A DNA stretch of 64,000 nucleotides from an uncultured Muribaculum sp. (GTDB taxonomy: Bacteria > Bacteroidota > Bacteroidia > Bacteroidales > Muribaculaceae). Shown here one piece after another: positions 40,690 through 50,275 of this stretch (the stretch's first letter is position 1; each line of letters begins with the position of its first letter). The notes below the pieces were generated by a model. That model was not told the origin of the DNA. It searched no databases and saw nothing but the letters and a program-made list of their open reading frames with translations. The stretch lies in assembly GCA_910578785.1 (NCBI GenBank), contig CAJTSJ010000007.1, positions 28,643-92,642 of the forward strand, written 5' to 3'. A program made the position numbers and the translations under genes.

Positions 40690-42879
40690 TCAGCGAATAA
40701 ACAGTAGTTCGCGATACTTAGGCAAGGGCCACATCTCGTCGTCGACCATCAGCTCAAGCTTGTCGATATGGTAACGTATCACGTCCATGCAGGGGACTAC
40801 GTTGTCGTGGTAGGCGATGGCTTTCTCGCGTTCGCATTCAATCACGTTGGCTTCCTTGCGGGCATTGACCATCTTCTTTACTTCCGACATGATAGTGGCC
40901 ATGTGCTTCGACATGCGCTCGATGGTTTCGAGGTCGAGCTGTGCCAGGTTGTCGCCTTTTTCGTTCGGGAACAGCGTCTTCAGCTTGAATACGTTGTCGG
41001 TCAGCACCGACTGGTAGCGGATGGCCACAGGGATGATATGGTTTACGGCCAAGTCGCCGAGTATGCGGGCTTCGATCTGAATCTTCTTGGTATACATCTC
41101 CCACTTGACTTCGTTGCGGGCCTTGAGCTCAACTTCGGAGAATACGCCGGTGTTCTTGAACATCTCTATGGATGATTGGCTCAGGTATGCGTCGAATATC
41201 TTCGGGACGCTTGTCTCGCAGTCGAGACCTCTCTTTTCGGCTTCGGCTTTCCATTCGTCGCTGTAGCCGTTGCCGTCGAAGTGGATATCCTTTGAGTATT
41301 TGATGAGTTCCTTTATTTCGGCTATCAGGGCATGGTTCAATGTGTCGCCCGACGACACACGTGCGTCGACTTTGCGCTTGAAGTCGATGAGCTGGTCGGC
41401 TACGGCCGCGTTGAGGGCTATCATGGCCGATGCGCAGTTGGCCGAAGAGCCTACGGCGCGGAATTCAAATCGATTGCCGGTGAAGGCGAACGGCGATGTA
41501 CGGTTGCGGTCAGTGTTGTCGATGAGCAGTTCCGGAATCTGGTCTACGTTTAGCTTCAGTCCGGTCTTGCCTTTGAGCTTGATGACGTCGTCGCTGTCGT
41601 TGCGCTCAAGGGTGTCGAGAATCTCCGACAGCTGAGTGCCCATGAACATGGAGATAATGGCCGGGGGAGCTTCGTTGGCACCGAGGCGGTGGCCGTTAGT
41701 GGCCGATGAAATGGAAGCCTTAAGCAGTCCGTTGTGGCGGTAGACGGCGGCCATGACGTTGGCTATGAATGTGATGAACTGCAGGTTGTCCTGCGGAGTT
41801 TTGCCGGGTGCGAACAGCAGGACACCGGTGTCGGTTCCGAGGCTCCAGTTGTTGTGCTTGCCTGATCCGTTGATGCCGGAGAACGGCTTTTCATGCAGCA
41901 GTACGCGGAAATTATGGCGACGGGCCACTTCGGCCATCAGCGACATGAGCAGAAGGTTGTGGTCGTTGGCCAGATTGGTCTCTTCGAAAATAGGAGCCAG
42001 TTCAAACTGGTTCGGCGCAACTTCGTTGTGGCGTGTCTTGGCCGGAATTCCGAGTTTGTGGCACTCTATCTCGAGGTCAAGCATGAATGCCTCCACACGC
42101 GAGGGTATCGCTCCGAAATAGTGGTCTTCAAGCTGTTGGTTCTTTGCACTTTCGTGTCCCATCAGGGTGCGTCCTGTCATTGCGAGGTCCGGGCGGGCAG
42201 AATACAGGGCTTCGTCGACGAGGAAGTATTCCTGTTCCCAGCCTAGATATGAGTGTACGTGCTTGACTTTGGGGTCGAAATATTGTGCTACGGCGGTTGC
42301 GGCCTTGTCGACGCTGTTCAGCGCGCGTAGCAATGGGGTCTTGTAGTCGAGCGACTCGCCTGTGTATGATATGAAAATTGTCGGAATACAAAGAGTCTGG
42401 TCAAGTATAAATGCCGGTGACGATATGTCCCACGCCGAATAGCCTCGTGCCTCGAATGTATTGCGTATGCCGCCGTTCGGGAAGCTTGACGCGTCGGGTT
42501 CCTGCTGTACGAGCAGTTTTCCGTCAAATTCTTCAACCACGCCTCCTTTACCGTCCCATTCTATGAATGCATCGTGTTTTTCGGCAGTTCCGTCGGTAAG
42601 GGGGTGGAACCAGTGTGTATAATGGCGTGCGCCATTGTCGATGGCCCATTGCTTCATTCCGGCAGCCACGCTGTCGGCTACCTCACGCGGAAGCGGACGT
42701 TTGTTGTCGATGGCGTCAACAAGTGCATCGTAGGTGTTTTTGGGAAGATATTCGAACATCTTCTGACGGTTGAACACATACATTCCGAAGTATTGTTCAG
42801 GACGTTCTTTAGGGATGTCAACATGAATGGCCTTACGGTCAAATGCCTCTTCTACAACTTTAAATCTCAACTTTGACAT
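40690..42879 (-). CDS. glnN: type III glutamine synthetase
   Basis: A 729-residue GSIII, the large dodecameric glutamine synthetase typical of Bacteroidetes, which makes glutamine from glutamate, ammonia and ATP. Recognisable blocks are YFGMYVFNRQKM near the N-terminus, HNEVAPNQFELAPIFEE, PFSGINGSGKHNNWSLGTD (ATP/glutamate site), NGHRLGANEAPPAIISMFMG and FTGNRFEFRAVGSS. Length is standard. It follows dapL by 28 bases on the same strand, so nitrogen assimilation and lysine/diaminopimelate synthesis may be co-transcribed. Confidence 0.96.
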   Translation of the reverse strand: MSKLRFKVVEEAFDRKAIHVDIPKERPEQYFGMYVFNRQKMFEYLPKNTYDALVDAIDNKRPLPREVADSVAAGMKQWAIDNGARHYTHWFHPLTDGTAEKHDAFIEWDGKGGVVEEFDGKLLVQQEPDASSFPNGGIRNTFEARGYSAWDISSPAFILDQTLCIPTIFISYTGESLDYKTPLLRALNSVDKAATAVAQYFDPKVKHVHSYLGWEQEYFLVDEALYSARPDLAMTGRTLMGHESAKNQQLEDHYFGAIPSRVEAFMLDLEIECHKLGIPAKTRHNEVAPNQFELAPIFEETNLANDHNLLLMSLMAEVARRHNFRVLLHEKPFSGINGSGKHNNWSLGTDTGVLLFAPGKTPQDNLQFITFIANVMAAVYRHNGLLKASISSATNGHRLGANEAPPAIISMFMGTQLSEILDTLERNDSDDVIKLKGKTGLKLNVDQIPELLIDNTDRNRTSPFAFTGNRFEFRAVGSSANCASAMIALNAAVADQLIDFKRKVDARVSSGDTLNHALIAEIKELIKYSKDIHFDGNGYSDEWKAEAEKRGLDCETSVPKIFDAYLSQSSIEMFKNTGVFSEVELKARNEVKWEMYTKKIQIEARILGDLAVNHIIPVAIRYQSVLTDNVFKLKTLFPNEKGDNLAQLDLETIERMSKHMATIMSEVKKMVNARKEANVIECEREKAIAYHDNVVPCMDVIRYHIDKLELMVDDEMWPLPKYRELLFIR

Positions 42880-42907
42880 AATTTTAATGAATTATAGGAT
42901 TTGTGAA

Positions 42908-44143
42908 TCAGTTCAATTTTAGTCTCTTGATGCGTTTGACGGCCTCTTTGGTCTGGTCGAAATGCCCGAATGCGGTAAGCCTGAAGTATCCTTCGCCTGC
43001 CGGCCCGAATCCCGATCCGGGGGTGCCTGCCACAAGGCATTCTTCAAGAAGTTTGTCGAAAAAGTCCCACGACGACATACTCCCGGGAGTCTTTAGCCAG
43101 ATATATGGCGCGTTTATGCCTCCGAAAGTCTCCAGTCCTATGTCGTGCAGACCGTCGCGGAGCAGTGTGGCGTTGCGCATATAATAGTCAATCATTTCCT
43201 TTACCTGGAGTTGTCCTTCTTCGGAATACAGCGCTTCGGCTCCGCGCTGGACTACATATGATGCGCCGTTGAATTTAGTGCACTGCCTACGTCGCCACAA
43301 TGCATTCAATTTAATTTTTGTTCCGTCGGCCGACAGTCCCTCAAGCGAGCGGGGGACTACTGTGTAGCCACACCGCAGTCCGGTGAATCCTGCCGTCTTT
43401 GAGAAACTGCGGAACTCGATGGCCACATCTTTGGCTCCCGGAATCTCGTAGATGCTGTGGGGGATGTCCGGCTGTCGGATATAGGCTTCGTATGCAGAAT
43501 CAAACAATATGAGTACGTTGTTGGCTCTGGCATATTCCACCCATTTGGCCAGCTGGCTGTATGTCAGTGCTGTGCCGGTCGGGTTGTTCGGATAGCACAG
43601 GTATATAACATCGGGCGATTTTGCCGGGAGCGACGGGATAAAGTCGTTCTCGGCGGTACACTCGAGATATTCAATTTCGCTCCAATGTCCGTCGGCCTCT
43701 AAGGTCCCGGCACGTCCGGCCATGACATTGGTGTCGACGTAAACCGGGTATACGGGGTCTGTCACGGCTATTCTGGAGTCCGTGCCGAGTATGTCGCCGA
43801 TATTTCCCGTGTCGCTCTTGGCCCCGTCGCTTATGAATATCTCGTCGACAGCCACATCGATGCCGCGCCGGCGATAGTCCACGTCGGCTATCTTCCGACG
43901 CAGGAAGTCATAGCCTTGTTCAGGACCATAACCGTGAAAAGTATTTGCGTCGGCCTGTTCGCCGACGGCTTTGTGCATGGCATTAACGGCCGCGCCGCAT
44001 ATCGGCAATGTGACATCGCCGATGCCCATGCGTATTATGTCGGCCGAAGGGTTGGCCTCTTTGAATCGGTCTATACGCTGTGCGACTTCCGAGAACAGGT
44101 AGCTTATTGGCAGTCGAGTGAAATTGTCGTTGATTCTAATCAT
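42908..44143 (-). CDS. dapL: LL-diaminopimelate aminotransferase
   Basis: A 411-residue PLP-dependent aminotransferase that converts tetrahydrodipicolinate directly to LL-diaminopimelate using glutamate, bypassing the acyl branches. The PLP lysine lies in EFRSFSKTAGFTGLRCGY; LCYPNNPTGTALTY and the N-terminal RMGIGDVTLPI are also typical. It is followed in the pathway by DapF, encoded 17 bases upstream. The pair supplies meso-diaminopimelate for peptidoglycan and lysine. Confidence 0.95.
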   Translation of the reverse strand: MIRINDNFTRLPISYLFSEVAQRIDRFKEANPSADIIRMGIGDVTLPICGAAVNAMHKAVGEQADANTFHGYGPEQGYDFLRRKIADVDYRRRGIDVAVDEIFISDGAKSDTGNIGDILGTDSRIAVTDPVYPVYVDTNVMAGRAGTLEADGHWSEIEYLECTAENDFIPSLPAKSPDVIYLCYPNNPTGTALTYSQLAKWVEYARANNVLILFDSAYEAYIRQPDIPHSIYEIPGAKDVAIEFRSFSKTAGFTGLRCGYTVVPRSLEGLSADGTKIKLNALWRRRQCTKFNGASYVVQRGAEALYSEEGQLQVKEMIDYYMRNATLLRDGLHDIGLETFGGINAPYIWLKTPGSMSSWDFFDKLLEECLVAGTPGSGFGPAGEGYFRLTAFGHFDQTKEAVKRIKRLKLN

Positions 44144-44160
44144 AGGTCTGGTCGTTTAAT

Positions 44161-45015
44161 CTACTCGTTTGATTTGCATAAGTATACTCCGTCAAACACG
44201 GTTGTAGCCCCGCCGGTCATGTATACGTGGTTGTCGGTCGGGTTCCATTCGATTTCGAGGTCACCGCCCTTCAGGTGTACTGTCACTTTCCGGCCGCACC
44301 TTCCTGTAAGCATGGCGGCCACCGCCGAGGCGCAGGCTCCGGTGCCGCATGCCATTGTCTCGCCGCTTCCACGTTCCCATACACGCATTTTGATTTCTTC
44401 AGGCGATATGACTTGCGCAAATTCTATGTTGGCTCTGTCGGGCCAGATTGGGTGAGTCTCAAGTTCACGTCCGACTACAGGCAGATTGACTGCATCGGGA
44501 TCGTCGGTAAATATCACGCCATGCGGATTGCCCATCGATATGGCTGTCAGACGGACATCTCCGGTCGATGTCGGTATGGCGGTTTCGAGCATTGACGTCC
44601 CGTCGTGGCATACCGGAACAAGTGCCGGATGGAGTATCGGTTCTCCCATGTCTACCCGCACGGTGTCGACGCTTCCGTCCGTGATGTTTAAGTGAAGGCG
44701 TTTTATGCCTGACAAGGTCTCGAGTGTGATGTCCTCCTTGTCGGTAAGACCTTTGTCATACACATATTTGCCTACGCAACGGCAACCGTTGCCGCACATC
44801 TTCGCTTCCGATCCATCGGCATTGAATATGCGCATCTTGAAGTCCGCTGTTTCTGAATGATAAATGAGAATTATGCCGTCGCCTCCCACGCCTGTGTGTC
44901 GGTCGCTCATTTCGGTAGAGAGGGCACTAAGATTATCAGGAACACCGCTCATACAATTAATGTAGATGTAGTCGTTACTGATCCCATGCATCTTAGTGAA
45001 TCTGATCTCTTTCAT
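44161..45015 (-). CDS. dapF: diaminopimelate epimerase
   Basis: A 284-residue epimerase converting LL- to meso-diaminopimelate. Both catalytic cysteines are in their motifs: SEAKMCGNGCRCVGKYV and ETMACGTGACASAVA. The N-terminal FTKMHGISNDYIYI is the family start signature. It is the first gene of the dapF-dapL-glnN unit, with a TATCTTTG element about 32 bases upstream. Confidence 0.95.
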   Translation of the reverse strand: MKEIRFTKMHGISNDYIYINCMSGVPDNLSALSTEMSDRHTGVGGDGIILIYHSETADFKMRIFNADGSEAKMCGNGCRCVGKYVYDKGLTDKEDITLETLSGIKRLHLNITDGSVDTVRVDMGEPILHPALVPVCHDGTSMLETAIPTSTGDVRLTAISMGNPHGVIFTDDPDAVNLPVVGRELETHPIWPDRANIEFAQVISPEEIKMRVWERGSGETMACGTGACASAVAAMLTGRCGRKVTVHLKGGDLEIEWNPTDNHVYMTGGATTVFDGVYLCKSNE

Positions 45016-45046
45016 CGAGGGACGTATCGTTGGTTGTTTTCTGTTG

Positions 45047-45054
45047 CAAAGATA
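45047..45054 (-). promoter_or_regulatory. -7 element of the dapF-dapL-glnN operon
   Basis: TATCTTTG on the minus strand, about 32 bases before the dapF ATG; the -33 box is weak. Confidence 0.45.
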
Positions 45055-45108
45055 GTTATTTTATATTAAACGATAGACGGTATATTCTAAATTTATCTTA
45101 AATTTAAG

Positions 45109-45137
45109 TTGTGGCTAACGTTAAAATGCTATCTTTG
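45109..45137 (+). promoter_or_regulatory. promoter of the GH2 gene
   Basis: TTG at 45109-45111, 18 bases, TATCTTTG at 45130-45137; the ATG is at 45164. Confidence 0.55.
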
Positions 45138-45163
45138 TATACAGTTAACCAACCATTTTATTT

Positions 45164-47593
45164 ATGAAAAAACTTATAAGTGCATTATGTATTCTGGCAT
45201 TCGTCTGTATCCCGAATCTGACAATGGCTTCCGTCGAGAAGAAGAATCCCGTTGTCAGCGAACGCGATGCCAGTACTCGTAAACAGCTGATAGACGATGG
45301 CTGGCAGTTTAAAATGTTAGTGAATGACAATGGCGATTCAGTATCCTCGGATTGGTCGGTAGTCGATTTGCCTCATGATTGGAGTATACTGTGTGATTTT
45401 GACGAAAATGCCAAGCCCGGCAACGACGGAGGTTATCTTCCTGCAGGAAAGGGTGTGTACCGCAAGACATTGCGTGTAAATCCTTCCGACAACGGACGCA
45501 CTGCTCTCTATCTTGAAGGAGCATATATGAAAGCTGAAGTGTCGGTCAACGGCAAAGTCGTAGGCATGCGTCCTTACGGATATTCATCAGTGATTTATGA
45601 CATCACGCCATACCTGAAGGAAGGCGACAATCAACTGGAAATTGTCGTGGACAACTCGGCGCAGAGAAACAGCCGTTGGTACAGCGGTTCAGGAATCTAC
45701 CGCCATGTATGGCTTCTCAATACGTCGGATGTGGCTGTAGAGCCTTGGAGCGTTTACATCACGACTCCGGAGGTTGCGGAGTCGGCATCGACAGTTAATC
45801 TGAAGCTTAAGACCGGCAACCATTCCGCCAAGGATGAGAACGTTGTGGTAAAGGCCTCGGTGAAAAACGCATCCGGACAGGTGGTGGCTGAATCGGAATC
45901 AAAGGCCCTTGTCCAGGCAGGAAAGTCGGCCGATATGGAACTCAAGTTCAAGCCGGTACGTATGGAATTATGGTCGCCCGACTCGCCATCGCTCTATGAT
46001 ATGGACATTGAAGTTATTGCCGACGGCAAGGTGGTAGACCGCGTGTCGGAGACGTTTGGTGTACGCTCGATAGAGTATTCGGCCGACGGCGGATTTAAAC
46101 TCAACGGCAAACCGCTGTGGCTTAACGGCGGTTGCGTGCATCACGACAACGGCCTTCTTGGAGCTCGTAGCTACGATGCGGCCGAAGCCCGTAAAGTGAA
46201 GCTATTGAAGGATGGCGGGTTTAATGCCGTACGCACCAGCCACAATCCGCAGTCGCCGGCATTCTATGACGAGTGCGACCGTCAGGGACTTCTTGTCATC
46301 GACGAAGCTTTCGACGGCTGGCGTGATTCGAAGACCCCTCACGACTATTCCAATTTTATCGACGAGTGGTGGGAAGCCGATATAGAATCGATGGTTCTGC
46401 GTGACCGCAACCATCCCTCAATCATCTGCTGGAGTACAGGTAACGAGGTCATCGAACGTAAGAAAATTGAAGTAGTTACAACTGCCAAGAAGCTTGCCGA
46501 CAAGTGCCGTAAGCTTGATCCGACCCGTCCGGTGACATCGGCTCTCTGCGCATGGGACAGCGATTGGGAAATCTATGATCCTCTGGCCGCACAGCACGAT
46601 ATCGTAGGCTATAATTATATGATATTCAAGTCGGAGAGCGACCATCAGCGCGTGCCTGACCGCGTGATGTGGCAGACTGAATCTTATCCGCGCGACGCGT
46701 TCTCCAACTGGACTAAGGTGGCCGACAACAGCTATATAATCGGAGACTTTGTATGGACTGCAATCGACTATCTCGGAGAGTCCGGTATCGGTCGATTCTA
46801 CTATACCGGTGATGTTGAAGGAGAACACTATCATCGTCCGCAGTGGCCTAACCATGGCGCATACTGCGGTGACATTGATTTGATAGGCGTGCGTAAACCC
46901 GTATCGCACTACCGTGACATGCTATATAATCCTGAAAAGAAGTTATATATGGCGGTGCGCGAGCCTAACGGATATTTTGGAGAAATCAAGGAAACGCAGT
47001 GGAACGCTTATCCTACATGGGAAAGCTGGAATTGGCCCGGACATGAAGGAAAACCTGTTGAGGTCGAGGTGATTTCGCATTACGATAAGGTGCGTCTGTA
47101 TCAGGACGGTAAGGCCGTGGGCGACAAGCCTACTACGCGTGCCGAAGGATTCCGTGCCGTGTTCACTGTGCCGTATGCTCCGGGCGAACTGACAGTCAAA
47201 GGATTGCTCCCCGACGGCTCCGAATCGGAGGAGGCCGTTTCGTTGTCCACTGCAGGTGAGCCGTATGCATTGCGTCTTACTGCCGACAAGTCAGCGCTTA
47301 AAGCCGACAATCAGGACCTGGCATACATAACTCTGGAGGTTGTCGACCGTCAGGGCAGGGTAGTTCCCAATGCATCCAACCGGGTAAGCTTCTCTGCTAA
47401 CGGACGTGGTACGATCGAAGCCACAGGCAGCGCCAACTTAAACGATACTGAAGGCTACTTCCGTACTGACCGCAATACATGGAAGGGACGTGCCGGAGCA
47501 GTAGTGAAAAGTTCTCACAAGCCTGGAGCGATAACCGTCAAGGCCACATCTCCAGGACTTAAGTCCGCCTCAATCAGACTCAACGCCAGATAA
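45164..47593 (+). CDS. exported GH2 beta-galactosidase
   Basis: An 809-residue glycoside hydrolase family 2 enzyme with a signal peptide (residues 1-22). Domains in order: sugar-binding jelly roll (about 40-195, VDLPHDWSI, SGIYRHVWL), Ig-like domain (200-310), catalytic TIM barrel (315-600), a DUF4982-like segment and a C-terminal Ig-like domain. The acid/base Glu428 is in CWSTGNEVIER and the probable nucleophile Glu539 in VWTAIDYLGESG. RTSHNPQSPAFYDECDRQGL is a strong GH2 signature. It probably acts in the periplasm on beta-galactosides; beta-glucuronidase or beta-mannosidase activity is less likely. Confidence 0.9.
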   Translation: MKKLISALCILAFVCIPNLTMASVEKKNPVVSERDASTRKQLIDDGWQFKMLVNDNGDSVSSDWSVVDLPHDWSILCDFDENAKPGNDGGYLPAGKGVYRKTLRVNPSDNGRTALYLEGAYMKAEVSVNGKVVGMRPYGYSSVIYDITPYLKEGDNQLEIVVDNSAQRNSRWYSGSGIYRHVWLLNTSDVAVEPWSVYITTPEVAESASTVNLKLKTGNHSAKDENVVVKASVKNASGQVVAESESKALVQAGKSADMELKFKPVRMELWSPDSPSLYDMDIEVIADGKVVDRVSETFGVRSIEYSADGGFKLNGKPLWLNGGCVHHDNGLLGARSYDAAEARKVKLLKDGGFNAVRTSHNPQSPAFYDECDRQGLLVIDEAFDGWRDSKTPHDYSNFIDEWWEADIESMVLRDRNHPSIICWSTGNEVIERKKIEVVTTAKKLADKCRKLDPTRPVTSALCAWDSDWEIYDPLAAQHDIVGYNYMIFKSESDHQRVPDRVMWQTESYPRDAFSNWTKVADNSYIIGDFVWTAIDYLGESGIGRFYYTGDVEGEHYHRPQWPNHGAYCGDIDLIGVRKPVSHYRDMLYNPEKKLYMAVREPNGYFGEIKETQWNAYPTWESWNWPGHEGKPVEVEVISHYDKVRLYQDGKAVGDKPTTRAEGFRAVFTVPYAPGELTVKGLLPDGSESEEAVSLSTAGEPYALRLTADKSALKADNQDLAYITLEVVDRQGRVVPNASNRVSFSANGRGTIEATGSANLNDTEGYFRTDRNTWKGRAGAVVKSSHKPGAITVKATSPGLKSASIRLNAR

Positions 47594-47625
47594 AGCGGAA
47601 GAAATACATCGAAATTTTTATGGTG

Positions 47626-47664
47626 GAGGACGTGCCTGTAAAGTGGTGCGTCCTCTACGCTTTT
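47626..47664 (+). terminator. hairpin after the GH2 gene
   Basis: GAGGACG (47626-47632) and CGTCCTC (47649-47655) form a 7-bp stem followed after four bases by five T. It lies 32 bases past the stop. Confidence 0.55.
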
Positions 47665-47697
47665 TGTAGCCTTTGCTAAAAATGGGAGCTGTGACTA

Positions 47698-47727
47698 TTG
47701 CGGTTACGAAGATATTGATTATCTTTG
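47698..47727 (+). promoter_or_regulatory. promoter of the GH105-DUF2264 gene
   Basis: TTG at 47698-47700, 19 bases, TATCTTTG at 47720-47727; this leaves about 80 nt of leader before the ATG at 47814. Confidence 0.6.
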
Positions 47728-47813
47728 CAGTGTACCATTTATCGAAGTTCCATAAACAGTTTGCTGACTTCCGTGGAAACATCATTTAATAATTATAATA
47801 ATACCAATCAGCT

Positions 47814-50150
47814 ATGAATCTGACTGCTTTTTCGCGTTGCACACTGGCGGTAGCCGCGCTGTGCTGCGCTGTGTCGTCCGATGCCGCTCCTAAGGCTAAG
47901 GCTCCTGCCCAGGAGGCCAAAGAGGTGCGTGCCATCATCGACAAAGTGAACACTTACTGGCAGACTAATACGCCTGCCGAGGTCAATCCCTTCTGGGACA
48001 ATGCCGCTTACCACACCGGCAATATGGAGGCTTATTTCCTTACCGGTAACGACGCTTACCGTGATTATTCGGAGCGTTGGGCCGAGCACAACGAGTGGAA
48101 GGGTGCCAAAAGCAACAACCGCAATGCCTGGAAATACAATTACGGCGAGACCGACGAGCACGTGCTCTTCGGCGATTGGCAGATTTGCTTCCAGACTTAT
48201 GCCGACCTGTACCGCCTGCTTCCGGACGACAAGCGCATACGACGTGCCCGAGAGGTGATGGAATATGAGATGTCGACTCCGCAGAACGACTACTGGTGGT
48301 GGGCCGACGGCCTCTATATGGTGATGCCGGTGATGACAAAACTCTACCATATCACCCACAACAAAAAATATCTTGACAAACTGTATGAGTACATCACATA
48401 CAGCGACAGCATCATGTATGACCCTGAAGAAGGTCTTTACTACCGCGACGCCAAATATGTATATCCGAAGCACAAAAGCGCAAATGGCGTCAAGGACTTC
48501 TGGGCCCGTGGCGACGGATGGGTGCTTGCCGGCCTTGCAAAAGTGCTCAAGGACCTTCCTTCCGACTATCAGCACCGCGCTTTCTTTGAAGACAAATATC
48601 GTCGTCTGGCGGATGGCGTTGTGAAGACTCAGCGTCCCGGTGGCTACTGGTCGCGCTCGATGATGGACGAGGAACATGCTCCCGGCTATGAGACAAGCGG
48701 TACCGCCTTCTTTACATACGGACTTCTGTGGGGAATCAACAACGGCTATCTGACCGACCAGAAATATCTTGACAGCGCGCTTTCCGGATGGAACTATCTG
48801 CGTGACGTGGCTCTGCAGAAAGACGGCCGAGTGGGCTATGTACAGCCTATCGGCGAAAAGGCCATTCCCGGACAGGTTGTTGACTCCAAGTCGACATCAA
48901 ACTTCGGCGTAGGCGCTTATCTGCTCGCCGCATGTGAATATGTCCGCTACCTGGAAAAGGGACAGAACACAGACCGTGCTTACTGGGTGGACCTGCTTTA
49001 CAAAATGGCAAAGCCGGTGCTGAGCAACATGGCCGAGGGCAATCTGCAGAAGAACATGCTTGTAGAAGTAAGTCCTAACTGGGACGGACGTAACAAGGGT
49101 GTGACCTACATGGAGACTTTCGGCCGACTGATGGCCGGTATAGCTCCCTGGCTGTCGCTTCCCGATGACGACACTGAAGAGGGTGCAAAGCGCAAGGAAG
49201 TGCGTGACTGGGCATTAAAAAGCTACGCCAATGCCGTTAATCCCGAAAGCCCCGACTATCTGCTGTGGCGCGGTCACGGACAGGCACTCGTTGATGCCGC
49301 TTATGTGGCTGAAAGCTTCCTTCGCGGATATGACGCTCTTTGGGTGCCGTTGGACGACACTACTAAGAAACGCTATTTCGAGGAATTCTCACAGCTCCGC
49401 CGTGTCGATCCCCCTTATACCAACTGGGTGCTGTTCTCGTCGACTATCGAGAGCTTCCTGGCAAAGGCCGGTGCCGAATATGATGAATACCGTATCAACT
49501 CGGCCATACGCAAGGTAGAGGAGTGGTATACCGGCGACGGATGGTATGCCGACGGACCGAGCTTCGCATTTGACTACTACAGCAGTTATGTGTTCCATCC
49601 CATGTATCTGGAGACTCTTCAGGCCATGAAGGATGCCAAGGCTTACACACGAATCCATTACAACAAATACTACGACCGAGCTCTCCGCCGTACTCAGAAG
49701 TACAGCATCGTACTCGAACGCCTGATCTCGCCTGAAGGTACTTTCCCCGTGTTCGGACGCTCGATTCCTTACCGCATGGCCACCATGCAGCCTCTTGCGC
49801 TGATGGCTTGGTACGGCAAACTGCCCGAGGGACTTACCAACGGACAGGTGCGCGATGCGCTGACTACGGTGATGCACAATATGTTTGACGGCAAGGACAA
49901 CTTCAATGAGGGAGGATTCCTTACTATCGGCTTCGCCGGACGTCAGCCTAACATCGCCGACTGGTATACCAACAATGGCAGTCTTTACATGACTTCGCTG
50001 GCATTCCTGCCTCTTGGTTTGCCATCGGCTCATCCGTTCTGGACCGACGCCGCCCAGCCTTGGACAAACAAGAAGGCCTGGGGAGGTCAGCCTTTCCCGA
50101 AGGATCACCACTGGGGCGACGGCGATACTGTAATCAAGGATCTGTTCTGA
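47814..50150 (+). CDS. GH105-DUF2264 two-domain exported enzyme
   Basis: A 778-residue protein with a signal peptide (residues 1-24). The N-terminal half (about 30-400) is an (alpha/alpha)6 GH88/GH105 domain with DYWWWADGLYMVMPVMTKLY, FWARGDGWVLAGLAKVL and GTAFFTYGLLWGINNG. Enzymes of GH105 release unsaturated galacturonic or glucuronic residues from products of pectate/rhamnogalacturonan lyases. The second half (about 430-778) is DUF2264 (LWRGHGQALVDAAYVAESF, GWYADGPSFAFDYYSSYVFH, EGTFPVFGRSIPYRMATMQP), another toroid-like domain of uncertain activity. It is next to a GH2 enzyme, consistent with side-chain removal from pectic glycans. The two may have separate promoters. Confidence 0.88.
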   Translation: MNLTAFSRCTLAVAALCCAVSSDAAPKAKAPAQEAKEVRAIIDKVNTYWQTNTPAEVNPFWDNAAYHTGNMEAYFLTGNDAYRDYSERWAEHNEWKGAKSNNRNAWKYNYGETDEHVLFGDWQICFQTYADLYRLLPDDKRIRRAREVMEYEMSTPQNDYWWWADGLYMVMPVMTKLYHITHNKKYLDKLYEYITYSDSIMYDPEEGLYYRDAKYVYPKHKSANGVKDFWARGDGWVLAGLAKVLKDLPSDYQHRAFFEDKYRRLADGVVKTQRPGGYWSRSMMDEEHAPGYETSGTAFFTYGLLWGINNGYLTDQKYLDSALSGWNYLRDVALQKDGRVGYVQPIGEKAIPGQVVDSKSTSNFGVGAYLLAACEYVRYLEKGQNTDRAYWVDLLYKMAKPVLSNMAEGNLQKNMLVEVSPNWDGRNKGVTYMETFGRLMAGIAPWLSLPDDDTEEGAKRKEVRDWALKSYANAVNPESPDYLLWRGHGQALVDAAYVAESFLRGYDALWVPLDDTTKKRYFEEFSQLRRVDPPYTNWVLFSSTIESFLAKAGAEYDEYRINSAIRKVEEWYTGDGWYADGPSFAFDYYSSYVFHPMYLETLQAMKDAKAYTRIHYNKYYDRALRRTQKYSIVLERLISPEGTFPVFGRSIPYRMATMQPLALMAWYGKLPEGLTNGQVRDALTTVMHNMFDGKDNFNEGGFLTIGFAGRQPNIADWYTNNGSLYMTSLAFLPLGLPSAHPFWTDAAQPWTNKKAWGGQPFPKDHHWGDGDTVIKDLF

Positions 50151-50216
50151 CAAGAATTATATAGACAGACTGTAATAGCCGGCGGAGACCGGTCTAAGCG
50201 TCTGTAGTTATATTAT

Positions 50217-50252
50217 AATGGCCGTAGCCGGAAGTTTCCGGTTGCGGCCATT
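50217..50252. terminator. convergent terminator
   Basis: AATGGCCG...CCGGAA / TTCCGG...CGGCCATT hairpin lies between the convergent GH105-DUF2264 and LEA-like genes and can serve both strands. Confidence 0.65.
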
Positions 50253-50275
50253 TCATTTATAATTAATTGATAATG

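Noticed and set aside
49389..50153. 254-codon minus-strand frame over the DUF2264 domain
   Set aside because: The sense strand encodes conserved DUF2264 blocks throughout.
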